Of a DNA stretch of 64,000 nucleotides, positions 55,590-64,000 are shown one piece after another. The DNA is from Planctomycetota bacterium. Its GTDB lineage: Bacteria; Planctomycetota; Planctomycetia; Planctomycetales; Planctomycetaceae. The position numbers and the translations under genes were made by a program. Position 1 is the first letter of the stretch; each line of letters starts with the position of its first letter. The stretch covers positions 1 to 64,000 of the forward strand of contig JAQCEJ010000017.1 in assembly GCA_027618475.1 (NCBI GenBank). Direction: 5' to 3'. The notes beneath the pieces are model-generated. The model made no database searches, was not told where the DNA came from, and worked only from the letters and a program-made list of their open reading frames with translations.

Positions 55590-56519
55590 TCATGAAATGA
55601 CGCCGTTCTTGACCAGCATCTCTCTCACTTTTGGTCGATATTTTTCACGGATATCCCGCTGAGGAGGACGGACGGGGCCTCCTTCGAGACCAATCTGTTC
55701 GAGGCAGAGTTTGTCGAGCGTCCCTTCACCACTTGTCTCCTTGTACATTTCGAAGAACAGGTCGTAATAAGGCGAGACGATGCGGGCCACCTCTTTTTGG
55801 GCGTCAAAATATTGATGAGACTCCAGCAATTCCCAAAATTTCTGGCCCCATTTCGGAGCATAATTGCACGCATGCAGGTTGACTGACCGGCCACCATACA
55901 TGTGGCTTTTCACAAAGTCACATTGGTTATCGACGATCAGAAAATGCTTCGCGAAATGTCTCAGCCCCTGTTCGAACAGAAATGCGTCGGGAGCCGACCA
56001 TTTGATGGCGACGACCTGATCGATTTTGGTCAAACGCTCAAACATTTCCAACGTCGTCGAATATCCGGTCCAGTACGTGGTATATAACACCTGAGCGATG
56101 TCAGCGGCGTCGGCGGCAGCTTGCATCCAGTCAAACATGTCGTCATCGGTCGGAGCCGAATAAAACGGGGGTCCAATCTGCACTGCAACCGCCCCGCTTT
56201 TCGCGGCAGCTTTGACCAGCGTCACCATCTCGCGTGGATTGGTCGACTGCACACCGAACACAACACCCAAGCGACCGTTCACCGCCTCGATCACGGCATC
56301 GAGGATTTGAATACGTTCTGCCGTATCGAGAGCAGGAAATTCTCCCGCACCTCCACCGACTAGAATGCATGCGTTGCCGGTTTTAAGTCCGCTGTCGCAA
56401 AGAAAACGGACATGCTTCTGCATCCCGTCAAGATTAAGGTCGAGCGTTTTTTCGTGAAACAGCGTCGGAACAGGAACAAAACAACCGGTAAGCTGATGCT
56501 TGATCTGGTCGCGATTCAT
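55590..56519 (-). CDS. Dihydrodipicolinate synthase/N-acetylneuraminate lyase family aldolase
   Basis: 309 residues, (beta/alpha)8 class I aldolase of the DapA family. ILVGGGAGEFPALDTAER replaces the DapA GTTGE block, FYSAPTDDDMFDWMQAAADA follows, and the Schiff-base lysine is in VAIKWSAPDAF. The divergence argues against a DapA role; a keto-acid or sugar-acid lyase is more likely. ATG 56519 has AAGGA 7 nt upstream. Stands alone. Confidence 0.87.
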   Translation of the reverse strand: MNRDQIKHQLTGCFVPVPTLFHEKTLDLNLDGMQKHVRFLCDSGLKTGNACILVGGGAGEFPALDTAERIQILDAVIEAVNGRLGVVFGVQSTNPREMVTLVKAAAKSGAVAVQIGPPFYSAPTDDDMFDWMQAAADAADIAQVLYTTYWTGYSTTLEMFERLTKIDQVVAIKWSAPDAFLFEQGLRHFAKHFLIVDNQCDFVKSHMYGGRSVNLHACNYAPKWGQKFWELLESHQYFDAQKEVARIVSPYYDLFFEMYKETSGEGTLDKLCLEQIGLEGGPVRPPQRDIREKYRPKVREMLVKNGVIS

Positions 56520-56725
56520 GAGCAATTCCTTGGAGACGAAGCGTTATAATGAGTCAGTCGAATGCAGCCTATTTTATAATCAACTCTTTGTCATTGAATT
56601 CAGGACACTTTGCAATTGACAGGTTTTGTATTCTGCGGCGACAATGTCAGTCAAGCTGTTCGATTGGTCAGGTGACGCTAAGTCGTACAAAATAAAGTAA
56701 CATCTTCGGCATTTAGGTGCGATTG

Positions 56726-57195
56726 ATGGAGTCAGTCTATCTCTAAACCACATTTATCAGTTATCTGGTGGCTCGCCCGAGTCGAGACATCGTTGTAGCA
56801 GCGCACCAGCAAATTACTCGTGACTGGTGGGATTATCGCCATGAACTATTTAAATGCAGTATTTCCCAAGTCGTTATCGACGAAGCATCTGCTGGTGATT
56901 CGAGGGAAATCTCAAAACGACTCGACGTTATTCGTCATGTACCGGTGCTGGAAATCACTGCGTCTGCCGAGCAATTAGCGAAGGCGATTATCGCATCTGG
57001 AGTAATTCCTCCACGAGCTGTACGTGACGCGGCACATATCGCCGTGGCCGCGGTTCATGAAGTCGACTTTCTCTTAACATGGAATTGCAAGCACTTGGCA
57101 AACGCGCAGTTTATGCGAAAAATAAAAGAGATCTGCGAAACGATGGGCGAACAGATGCCGTGATTTGTACGCCGGAAGAATTAATGGGGAAATAG
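56726..57195 (+). pseudogene. Decayed vapC-type PIN toxin gene
   Basis: Reading from ATG 56726 gives MESVYL, a TAA stop (56744-56746), then TTFISYLVARPSRDIVVAA and a good PIN body (SQVVIDEASAGD, AVRDAAHIAVAAVHEVDFLL, TWNCKHLANAQ). Intact relatives have Glu or Asp at the stop position (YLETT), the first active-site acid, so GAA has become TAA. Near the end the frame stops at TGA (57161), but a one-base shift restores VICTPEELMGK and a TAG at 57193, the usual family tail. A GTG at 56768 could start a shorter protein lacking the first acid. The partner gene follows 1 bp later. Confidence 0.8.
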
Positions 57196-57196
57196 T

Positions 57197-57406
57197 ATGG
57201 AATGGAATGATCCTATCGTCGAGGATGTGCGCCGTCGGCGTGAAGAACTCTCCGCAAAGTTTAATTTCGATGCTGCCGCCATATTTGCCGATCTTATGGC
57301 GCGTCAAACCGCTGTCGGCGACCGACTTATTCGACTATCGCCGGACAAGTTGACGAGCAAAAATTCGAAAAAACCGGTCGCCGCGGTTCGGGTGGAAAAG
57401 GAATAA
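57197..57406 (+). CDS. Small partner protein (antitoxin-like) of the decayed PIN toxin
   Basis: 69 residues: MEWNDPIVEDVRRRREELSA, then KFNFDAAAIFADLMARQTAV and a basic tail. This type of small protein is commonly encoded beside VapC-like PIN toxins with TTxISYLxARPSRD starts and is thought to be the antitoxin or accessory component. It begins 1 bp after the restored toxin stop, consistent with ancestral translational coupling. It appears intact. Confidence 0.75.
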   Translation: MEWNDPIVEDVRRRREELSAKFNFDAAAIFADLMARQTAVGDRLIRLSPDKLTSKNSKKPVAAVRVEKE

Positions 57407-57486
57407 GAGATCCTAACAAAACTCGGTTGGCGTTTGCGTAACGGCGATATTGCGGTTAAAGCTCATCGTGTTAAAGGGGTCTTGTT

Positions 57487-57577
57487 ACAAGCCGTTTCAT
57501 AACCCTCTGGACGGCGGAGTTTTCGCTGTCATTTGAACGATCATTCCATCGCCAACCAGGTTATGAAACCAGTTCTA
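57487..57577 (+). repeat. TTTCATAACC-type palindromic repeat, copy 3
   Basis: ACAAGCCGTTTCATAACCCT at the left, AGGTTATGAAACCAGTTCTA at the right. Same orientation as copy 4; the two flank the beta-helix gene. Confidence 0.9.
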
Positions 57578-57591
57578 GCGAAATCGCCAGT

Positions 57592-58992
57592 CTACCCCAT
57601 GACATTGTTCGCCAGATCAATTCCGTCTTCGGACACCAGTAATTCCCCCGCCGTTCCTTTACTGAAACGACAACTGTGAACCATATTTCCGGTCCCGGCC
57701 CCTTGCCAGCGAAGGGCTGCTTCCATCAACGGCTTCTCTCTTGCATCGAGAATGCTGCATCCGTTGATTAAGATGTCGCTGCAATCTTCCAGATCGATTC
57801 CGTAGGGGGCGGGGTTGACGATTTGAAGTCCCGTGATCGTCATGCGCCGACAACGCACGAATTCGAGCAGCCCCGAACGTTCGACCGGTACGACATTGGC
57901 CACAGTATGTTGGCTTGTATCGCTATCCTGAATAACGTTTCCCGAAAGCGTGCAATTCTCAGCATCGACGAATCGCATTCCCGTACAGAGTTCTTTTGTG
58001 CCGTAATCGGGGTTGTGGCCGAAACAGTTCGATCCGACGACGATCTCCCGGCTGTTCTCCACCAGCAAATTACGATGATGGCCGCTGTAGATGAAATTGC
58101 CGGTGAGTGTAATTCCCCGGCATCCCGTCAGATGGACATTGTCGGTCTGACTGCCGATGAGATTGCCTGAGATCGTCCACATGCCCCCCTTTTGATTGAC
58201 GACCGTATCGCCGATAAATCGCACATTCGCACCGTTCGGGCTGGCCGTCGCCTGAATGGTATTCCCGACGATTGTCCCTTCACGAACAGACCCTTCGCGA
58301 ACGTCAATGTAAATCTCGGCTGTCGGCTCCGCATCGGCCCCTTCGATTCCATGCGCACGATTGTTGTTGTATTCAATGTCGTTGCCGCAGATTTGAAAAT
58401 TGCGAATTTCGCTTTTTTCGACCCGAATGCCGCCAAGACGGCAATAGCTGATGTGCGAGTTGTTGATGATTGCCTGATGCAGATTCAATTGATCGAGATG
58501 CACGCCGATGCAGGTGTTGTGATAGATGTGGCAATGCGAAATGATGAGGTTGCGAGCACGTTGTGTCACATGCACCCCGGTGCGGACCTGGCGAATGAGC
58601 AGCCCCGTAAGCGTTGCCTGTACTGCGCCGACAACTTCGATACCATCGGCCTCGGGATGGTCTCCCTGAATTTCAAATCCGGAAAGCGTCGGCATCCGCT
58701 CGTTCTGCCAGATCTCCGGCTTGAACGATGCGGGATCAGCCGACCCGGCATGTGTCCCTTTGATGACGAGCGCAGGACCGGCATGTGCGACAATCAGTTT
58801 GGCAAGCCCCTCCTGTCCATGAATCGCCCGGCGACCATGTTTGGCAAGATCGACAACAAGCGTACGAGTGAGCCGGTAATCCCCTCGCGGAATGTCAACC
58901 AGCCCGTCACCCGTTTGCAGGGCATGTTCGAAAGCGTCGGTATCGTCGGCAACGCCGTCGCCGACGGCACCGAAGTCGTAGATGTTGCTCAT
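57592..58992 (-). CDS. Right-handed parallel beta-helix protein (pectate-lyase-like)
   Basis: 466 residues. It opens with the pectate-lyase superfamily start YDFGAVGDGVADDTDAFEHALQTG, then a long run of short parallel-strand turns such as NLIISHCHIYHNTCIGVHLD, IINNSHISYCRLGGIRVEKS and LTGNFIYSGHHRNLLVENS. The fold is shared by polysaccharide lyases, GH28 hydrolases and tailspikes. No signal peptide is visible. The catalytic residues cannot be placed. It is bracketed by two direct copies of a 90-bp repeat. Confidence 0.85.
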   Translation of the reverse strand: MSNIYDFGAVGDGVADDTDAFEHALQTGDGLVDIPRGDYRLTRTLVVDLAKHGRRAIHGQEGLAKLIVAHAGPALVIKGTHAGSADPASFKPEIWQNERMPTLSGFEIQGDHPEADGIEVVGAVQATLTGLLIRQVRTGVHVTQRARNLIISHCHIYHNTCIGVHLDQLNLHQAIINNSHISYCRLGGIRVEKSEIRNFQICGNDIEYNNNRAHGIEGADAEPTAEIYIDVREGSVREGTIVGNTIQATASPNGANVRFIGDTVVNQKGGMWTISGNLIGSQTDNVHLTGCRGITLTGNFIYSGHHRNLLVENSREIVVGSNCFGHNPDYGTKELCTGMRFVDAENCTLSGNVIQDSDTSQHTVANVVPVERSGLLEFVRCRRMTITGLQIVNPAPYGIDLEDCSDILINGCSILDAREKPLMEAALRWQGAGTGNMVHSCRFSKGTAGELLVSEDGIDLANNVMG

Positions 58993-59081
58993 AGGATATA
59001 ATTCTCAGGTGTGAGTTGAAGGCTCAAATGAATCGACACTGGGAGTCGGACAGCGCAGCCTTTATCCGCTTAAATCACCCT

Positions 59082-59175
59082 ACAAGCCGTTTCATAACCC
59101 TCTGCTGGGCTTCGGGTATTTCAGGACCATTTGAACGTCTTTTCGGTCGCCAACTGGGTTATGAAACCAGTTCTA
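59082..59175 (+). repeat. TTTCATAACC-type palindromic repeat, copy 4
   Basis: TACAAGCCGTTTCATAACCC at the left, TGGGTTATGAAACCAGTTCT at the right; the interior (TGCTGGGCTTCGGGTATTTC) is more divergent. Confidence 0.88.
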
Positions 59176-59204
59176 CGAAAAAGTGATTGCGACGACAATG
59201 CTCA

Positions 59205-61235
59205 TCACGCCGCTTTTGGCGGGAGTTCGCGGGCGAGTTCGCTCTGTCCTGGGATATTCAATGGAGAGGTGTTCGACTGCAACTGTGCCAACAGATCGCG
59301 GATGATCTGTTCGGCTTCCAGCTTTTCGTGCAGCCAGCGATCGCGGATTGCTTCCCAGGCGGTTTCCTTGGTCTCAAACTGAACGGTATCGCGTTGCAAC
59401 GTCTGTTCGCGTCGGCGGATTTCTTCGTCGCGCTGAGCCACCCATTCGGTAAGCGTCTGACGCTCGCTGCGAAATTCGTCTTTCTGCTGCGAGAATGACT
59501 GTTGAGCCTGTTCCAACTCGCGGCGCTGTTGTGAGATGGCTTCTCGCAATCGGCGAAAGTGATCGGAGAGCGCCGACCGGGCATCGTCGAGCTTCTTGCG
59601 CGCTTCTTCAGCACCAATCGTGTTGGTCATTTCTGACCATGCCTCTCCCAGCGAAACCCGCATTTCAAGCACTTCGCGATGCGATTGTTCGAGTTCGGTG
59701 CGGAGCTGGTCGAGCCGCACACGTCGACTTTCGAGGTTCTCGGCGTGTTGTGTGAGCAAATCCTGCTGGCGACGGTTTTCGGTCAATTGGGCCTTGTGTT
59801 CTTGCTCCCACGCTTTTCGCTCCGCCTGGAGTTTGTCGCGCTCCTGGGCGATATTCGATAAGTGCGTCTTTTGCACGTCGCGCACGAGTTGCACGGCTCT
59901 CAAAATCGAACGTTCGCGTTCATCGATCACCTCGCGGTATCTTTCGAGCTGCTGGTTACGCAGACGAAAGATGGCGTTGTCCTGCTCGAGGCGCTGCTGC
60001 GCTTTCTGCATGTCGAAGCGATGAGCATTTTGAGACTGTTCGAGTTCCTGTTTGATTTTTTGCAGATGCTCACGCTGAAAACGGGATCGTTTTTCGAGGA
60101 TGCCGCGGTCACGTTCGATTTCTTCGTCGAGTTTCTTTCGGTCCTGTTCCCACGCCGATTTCTCCTGCATGATTTTCTCACGCAGTTCTGAAAGTTCTCT
60201 TTCAACTTCTTCGCGGGCCAAACGCAACGAGGCGCGTCCTTCGTCGACTTCGGCGTCGAAACGGTTCCGTTCTTCCTTCATGTCCCGGCGTTCTTCGTCG
60301 CGCTGTTTAAGAAACAGCGCCCGCGCCTGTTCGAGTTCGTGACGCTCGTCTTCGAGTTCCTTTGTGATCTCGAATCGAATTTTTTCACGTTCCTTCTCAA
60401 CCTGGCTGGCCAGGCCTGCCAGCGTACGTTGATGTTTTGCCTGATGCTCTTCGACCTGGCGAGCGAGTTCGCGCCGCTCGTTTTCCAGGGTTACACGCAG
60501 TGCGCGAATTGATTCGTTTTCGTCGGTTGTGTTAACGCGTGTCCCAGTCGATTCACGACGCTTTTCGTAATCGCGTTCCAGATCCTGTCGAGCGATATCC
60601 AATTCCTGAGACAATCGTTCGTATTCGTCAATCGTACTATTGCACTCATTGAGTTTTCGATTGAGGTCGTGTTCGCGCCGTCGAAGCTGATGTTCCTGCT
60701 CGTTGATTTCGTCTTCGGCCTGATGAGCCCACAACCGCAACTGGCGGCGTTCCTGGTCGAGGTGAGCGAGTTGGGCCTGAAGGTTTTGCTCGCGGCGAAG
60801 GAGATCATCGAACTGAGACTGCAATTGCTGAGCAATCTGATTCGCCTGCAACGGAAGATCAAATGAAGCAGCGGGATCCCGATTTGCTTCGGGCGATAAT
60901 CGGAGCGGACGGGACGTCGCGCGTTCGATTTCGTCGGTGTCGTTTTCTGACAGCAAACTCGACTTCGACAACGAGGGGCGAGGGGAAGACTCGACCTTGT
61001 TGCGTGCGGCTGAGCGGCCCACGGCTGTGGATAACGACTCCGCCGCTTCTAATGAACGGCGTTGGGGAGGGGCATTGACGCTGTGGGATGCCGGCTGGTC
61101 GTGCGGAGCATCGAGCCGGTGTTCCTGGGCAGGACGAACAACTTTCGACGAACGAACTCCCTGAACCGGTTGAGACAGACGTTGATCGTCCGGCGCTTCG
61201 GCAGGCGGAATGTCGCGTTCAGATTCCAAGCTCAT
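59205..61235 (-). CDS. Large coiled-coil protein
   Basis: 676 residues. After a disordered polar N-terminus (about 1-130), nearly all of residues 135-650 is charged heptad sequence rich in Glu, Arg, Gln and Leu, predicted as long coiled coil. There is no membrane segment, Walker motif or enzymatic domain. It could be a filament-forming or scaffold protein; similar proteins occur in planctomycetes without known function. ATG 61235 is supported by AAGGA 8 nt upstream; the frame is open to a TTG at 61265. trxA lies upstream in the same direction. Confidence 0.82.
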   Translation of the reverse strand: MSLESERDIPPAEAPDDQRLSQPVQGVRSSKVVRPAQEHRLDAPHDQPASHSVNAPPQRRSLEAAESLSTAVGRSAARNKVESSPRPSLSKSSLLSENDTDEIERATSRPLRLSPEANRDPAASFDLPLQANQIAQQLQSQFDDLLRREQNLQAQLAHLDQERRQLRLWAHQAEDEINEQEHQLRRREHDLNRKLNECNSTIDEYERLSQELDIARQDLERDYEKRRESTGTRVNTTDENESIRALRVTLENERRELARQVEEHQAKHQRTLAGLASQVEKEREKIRFEITKELEDERHELEQARALFLKQRDEERRDMKEERNRFDAEVDEGRASLRLAREEVERELSELREKIMQEKSAWEQDRKKLDEEIERDRGILEKRSRFQREHLQKIKQELEQSQNAHRFDMQKAQQRLEQDNAIFRLRNQQLERYREVIDERERSILRAVQLVRDVQKTHLSNIAQERDKLQAERKAWEQEHKAQLTENRRQQDLLTQHAENLESRRVRLDQLRTELEQSHREVLEMRVSLGEAWSEMTNTIGAEEARKKLDDARSALSDHFRRLREAISQQRRELEQAQQSFSQQKDEFRSERQTLTEWVAQRDEEIRRREQTLQRDTVQFETKETAWEAIRDRWLHEKLEAEQIIRDLLAQLQSNTSPLNIPGQSELARELPPKAA

Positions 61236-61390
61236 TCCGGGAATCCTTTCCCTGTGTTGAGCCAATTGTTCGTTCTCGAATTGAGGACGGCCCGAAATCG
61301 AATCGGCCGTGCATGTGATCTAGCCGCCACCATCCATAGTCGCGACTCGAATTTTAGGCGTTAAAACAAAACAAATACTGGACTTCAGAC

Positions 61391-61723
61391 TCAGCCGTTG
61401 AGGCAGTCGTCGATTGTTGTTGTGAAGCGTGTTTTCGGCGGAATGCCGAGAACGCGGTCGACAATTTCACCTTTTTTGTAGACGACCACCGTCGGAATCG
61501 CATTTACGCCAAGTTGCGTGGCAATCTGTGGATTTTGATCGATGTTCATTTTACCGACGCGTACCCGACCAGCGTAATCGCCTGCCAGTTCTTCGATCAT
61601 AGGGGTCAGCATTTTGCACGGTCCGCACCAGGGAGCCCAGAAATCGACCACAACGGGCTCCTCGCTTTCGAGGACTTCTTTCTGAAAGTTTGCATCGGTG
61701 AATTCAAATACGTTTTCAGCCAT
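61391..61723 (-). CDS. trxA: Thioredoxin
   Basis: 110-residue thioredoxin, reducing protein disulfides in the cytoplasm. The active site is FWAPWCGPCKML near residues 28-39, the cis-proline loop is NAIPTVVVYKKGE near 75, and the ending is RFTTTIDDCLNG. Strong ribosome site GGGAGGAGAGG upstream of the ATG. Full length. Confidence 0.97.
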   Translation of the reverse strand: MAENVFEFTDANFQKEVLESEEPVVVDFWAPWCGPCKMLTPMIEELAGDYAGRVRVGKMNIDQNPQIATQLGVNAIPTVVVYKKGEIVDRVLGIPPKTRFTTTIDDCLNG

Positions 61724-62370
61724 TGAAGCCTCTCCTCCCGGAAGTTACATCCTAGGAATATAAAAGGGGTTGCGATCAAATATTGATCGATCGTCCACAA
61801 AAGGGACTTCGCCCGAATTCAGTGAAATGTGTAATCGTTTCAAACCATAGGGGTGAAAGATTATAGGTATTGCAGGTTTTCTGTCAATCGACGCTTTCTT
61901 TGACATCAAGCGAGGGCATCGTAACACGCAACCGTAGACAGCTTGGGAATCCCTGCATACCCCCTGTGATGCCGTACGGCCATTCCCGGTGGAACTGTTT
62001 GACGTTGCACGGAGTCGTGAAATCAGACATCGTCGATTGGGAACAGAATATCCCCGAGAGCCACGTTGCGCTATAATGACTGGGTGAGCCGCGAGATGGT
62101 GGAATTTAAGCCCGGCTTTCCATTCGGTCTAAAGGTTCTCCTGTCACGACACCTGCATTCGTGCGAGAGTTCGCACAAACTCGTAGTGATCGACTCTCAC
62201 ACATCGAACGGAATGATTTCCCCATAGCAGCCCGTTGAGAAATGGGTGGGATTGCCGGCTTGTCCAGCAGTGCGGTTGTGAGACATCGGAAATACACAGG
62301 TGGACAAGCCACCCGTAGCACACAAAATTTGATCATCCTTTATTATCAACGGGTTGATAGGAAACATGTG
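61724..62370. other. Intergenic region between trxA and the membrane-protein gene
   Basis: About 650 bp between divergent genes. A perfect TATAAT at 62072-62077 could be a -10 element giving a roughly 290-nt leader for the downstream gene, but no good -35 is at the right distance. An imperfect inverted repeat occupies 62244-62314. No gene recognised. Confidence 0.5.
62244..62314. repeat. Imperfect inverted repeat GGGTGG...GGACAAGCCACCC
   Basis: Left arm GGGTGG(gattgcc)GGCTTGTCC pairs with right arm GGACAAGCCACCC (62302-62314). The left arm has a 7- to 8-base insertion. Upstream leader of the membrane-protein gene. Confidence 0.6.
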
Positions 62371-63339
62371 ATGAACGAGCAGCGTTATCGATTCATAATC
62401 ATGTCGGTGGCCACGGCGATCCTGGGATTGTGGATGACGTCTCTCGATAACGCTTTCGCTCAGGAGAGTGACGCCGCTTTGAATATCGAAGTCGATGACT
62501 TTCAGGCCGAAGCGGAGCCGATTGATATTCCCGCCGATGCCGTTGATCTACCACCGGAGGTATTTGACAACGTTTCTACTCGTTCCATCGGTATCAGTCT
62601 GGCGGAATCACCGGCGTATTATGCCATCTTGAATCATGCGAAGGTTTTAACCGCCGAAAAGCTGACACAGGCAGCCCGCCAACAACGCGAGATTCGATAC
62701 AAGGTGAGTCCGCTTTTCAAGGACAAGCCCGTCGATCAATTCCTTCCATTCGTCGATCTGTTCAAACATCCCGACGCTTATATTGGCAAAACGGTGACTT
62801 TGACGGGATACACGCGACGGTTAAATTCGATCTCGGCAGACCCCAATCCATACGGTATCAAGACGCTGTACGAACTCTGGTTATTCACCGACGACTCGCA
62901 GAATAACCCGTTGGTAATCGTCTGTACCGACATTCCGGACGATTTGCCGCGCGGTGACGACCTGATTAACGGGATTTCGGTCACCGGTTACTTTTTCAAG
63001 TTGTATGGATACGACGCAGAAGACAGCAAACGTCTGGCACCGATGATTCTTGCACACAACGTGACCTGGAACCCTCCCCGTACCTTGCCCCCGCCGGTTT
63101 CACCCTGGATTCTGTACCCGGCAGCCCTATTGGGTATCGGATTGTTACTATTCGTGCTCTGGTTCATGGCCTATCGCGATCGCGTGAATTCGCCGCTCAA
63201 ACGCGTTACACTTCACGCGCCGGAACAACTTTCCTGGCCTGCAAACGCGGCTGAGCGAGAGAGTTCGAATTCCTCCTCCCCAGATATTTCCAAGATCATC
63301 GAACAAAACAGCGACAGAGAAAGCGATACTCCGGTATGA
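62371..63339 (+). CDS. Exported membrane-anchored protein with OB-like domain
   Basis: 322 residues. A signal/anchor segment (FIIMSVATAILGLWMTSLDNAFA, 8-30) is followed by a soluble region. Its YIGKTVTLTGYTRR...ELWLFTDD...VSVTGYFF-like strand pattern resembles an OB-fold. A C-terminal helix (WILYPAALLGIGLLLFVLWFMAYRD, about 248-272) and a polar cytoplasmic tail close it. No named family recognised. Its stop overlaps purN by four bases (ATGA), showing translational coupling. Confidence 0.75.
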   Translation: MNEQRYRFIIMSVATAILGLWMTSLDNAFAQESDAALNIEVDDFQAEAEPIDIPADAVDLPPEVFDNVSTRSIGISLAESPAYYAILNHAKVLTAEKLTQAARQQREIRYKVSPLFKDKPVDQFLPFVDLFKHPDAYIGKTVTLTGYTRRLNSISADPNPYGIKTLYELWLFTDDSQNNPLVIVCTDIPDDLPRGDDLINGISVTGYFFKLYGYDAEDSKRLAPMILAHNVTWNPPRTLPPPVSPWILYPAALLGIGLLLFVLWFMAYRDRVNSPLKRVTLHAPEQLSWPANAAERESSNSSSPDISKIIEQNSDRESDTPV

Positions 63340-63986
63340 CCGAACGGCGTTTGACGGAACCCATGTCCCGACCGATTCGACTGGGAGTGCTGATCTCCGG
63401 TGGCGGCACGACGCTGGTCAATTTTTTGAAATACGTCACCGCAGGCAAACTCAACGCCGAGATTCCACTTGTCATCGCCAGCACTGCCGATTGTGCCGGA
63501 ATTACTCGTGCTCGTGAAGCAGGTCTGAATTGTGAAATCTTGGCGCGAAACGAATATTCAAGCGTCGTCGAGTACAGCAACGCCATTTTTGCGCTCTGCC
63601 GCGAACATCGCGTCGATCTGGTGACGTTTGCCGGCTTCTTGTGTCTACTACAGATTCCTGATGAATTCACCGACCGCGTGCTGAATATTCACCCGTCGTT
63701 GATACCGGCCTTTTGCGGCAAAGGGTTTCATGGTTCGCGAGTGCACACGGCAGCAATCGATCGAGGTGTGAAAGTCAGCGGTTGCACGATTCATTTTGCT
63801 GACAATCAGTACGATCATGGTCCCATCGTGTTGCAGCACACAGTTCCCGTCGACCCCGACGATACTCCCGAAACACTCGCAAAGAGAGTCTTTGCGGCGG
63901 AGTGCGTCGCGTACCCCGAAGCCATTTCACTCTATGCCTCGGGAAGATTATGGCGAACCGATGATGGCAGAATCATCGTGCGTTGA
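63336..63986 (+). CDS. purN: Phosphoribosylglycinamide formyltransferase
   Basis: Third step of purine synthesis, transferring formyl from N10-formyl-tetrahydrofolate to GAR. 216 residues. RLGVLISGGGTTLVNFL near residue 15 binds GAR phosphate; NIHPSLIPAFCGKGFHG and SGCTIHFADNQYDHGPIVLQ hold the catalytic Asn-His-Asp set. ATG 63336 overlaps the previous stop; an ATG nine codons later begins the conserved core and may be the true start. Confidence 0.95.
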   Translation: MTERRLTEPMSRPIRLGVLISGGGTTLVNFLKYVTAGKLNAEIPLVIASTADCAGITRAREAGLNCEILARNEYSSVVEYSNAIFALCREHRVDLVTFAGFLCLLQIPDEFTDRVLNIHPSLIPAFCGKGFHGSRVHTAAIDRGVKVSGCTIHFADNQYDHGPIVLQHTVPVDPDDTPETLAKRVFAAECVAYPEAISLYASGRLWRTDDGRIIVR

Positions 63987-64000
63987 TGGATGTCGACACG

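Noticed and set aside
62080-62130. tRNA-Leu-like stretch (GCCGCGAGATGGTGGAATTT)
   Set aside because: No anticodon arm, T-arm or acceptor pairing can be built.

Overview
The window looks like a chromosomal segment from a member of the Planctomycetota. The markers are two secreted DUF1501 proteins, a DUF1559-type protein, TAT-type secreted proteins, a glycine-rich PilM operon and, most tellingly, a complete microcompartment operon of the Planctomycetes-Verrucomicrobia (PVM) type. Genes lie on both strands in short operons. Many spacers hold palindromic dispersed repeats. No tRNA or CRISPR array was seen. The extreme left edge carries a leftward promoter and a boxA-like leader element, so an rRNA gene or operon probably begins just outside the window.

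Layout. 0.5-10.2 kb: metG, a BatA-like VWA membrane protein, a DUF389 membrane protein, an NHL-repeat protein, a secreted alpha/beta hydrolase and a DUF1501 protein. 10.4-17.1 kb: a leftward three-gene operon (PilM plus two large single-pass proteins) closed by a clear intrinsic terminator. 17.8-27.4 kb: a GH38-like glycoside hydrolase, cmk, nnrD, larB, a DUF1559 protein, a tiny acidic protein, a PhoX-like phosphatase and a sialidase. 27.7-32.2 kb: ethanolamine permease, eutB and eutC, with a small membrane-protein gene bounded by inverted repeats between eutB and eutC. 32.3-39.4 kb: creatininase-like protein, VOC protein, alpha/beta hydrolase, an orphan TPP-dependent E1 alpha subunit and the leftward argB-argD-argF group.

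39.8-50.7 kb is the centrepiece, a rightward microcompartment operon. In order it encodes a DeoR regulator, PduL, two hexameric shell proteins (BMC-H), an acetate-kinase homologue, a pentameric shell protein (BMC-P), a CoA-acylating aldehyde dehydrogenase, BMC-P, an unassigned BMC protein, BMC-P, a class II (fuculose-phosphate type) aldolase, a malate/lactate dehydrogenase and a TIM-barrel aldolase-like protein. By analogy with characterised PVM compartments, the class II aldolase would release lactaldehyde. The dehydrogenase, PduL and kinase would then convert it through an acyl-CoA and acyl-phosphate to an acid plus ATP, and the malate/lactate dehydrogenase may recycle NAD. Upstream of the regulator four TGANAT direct repeats sit at exactly 10-bp spacing, a strong operator candidate. 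Most spacers in the operon are filled with REP-like hairpin elements. The kinase carries changes at two catalytic positions, and the dehydrogenase carries the malate-type arginine, so the textbook scheme may not fully apply.

50.7-64 kb: an ASCH protein paired with a beta-CASP nuclease, a second DUF1501 protein, an HD-domain protein, rpsT, a DapA-family aldolase, a decayed vapC toxin gene beside an intact partner gene, a beta-helix protein flanked by two direct copies of a 90-bp repeat, a large coiled-coil protein, trxA, a membrane protein and purN.
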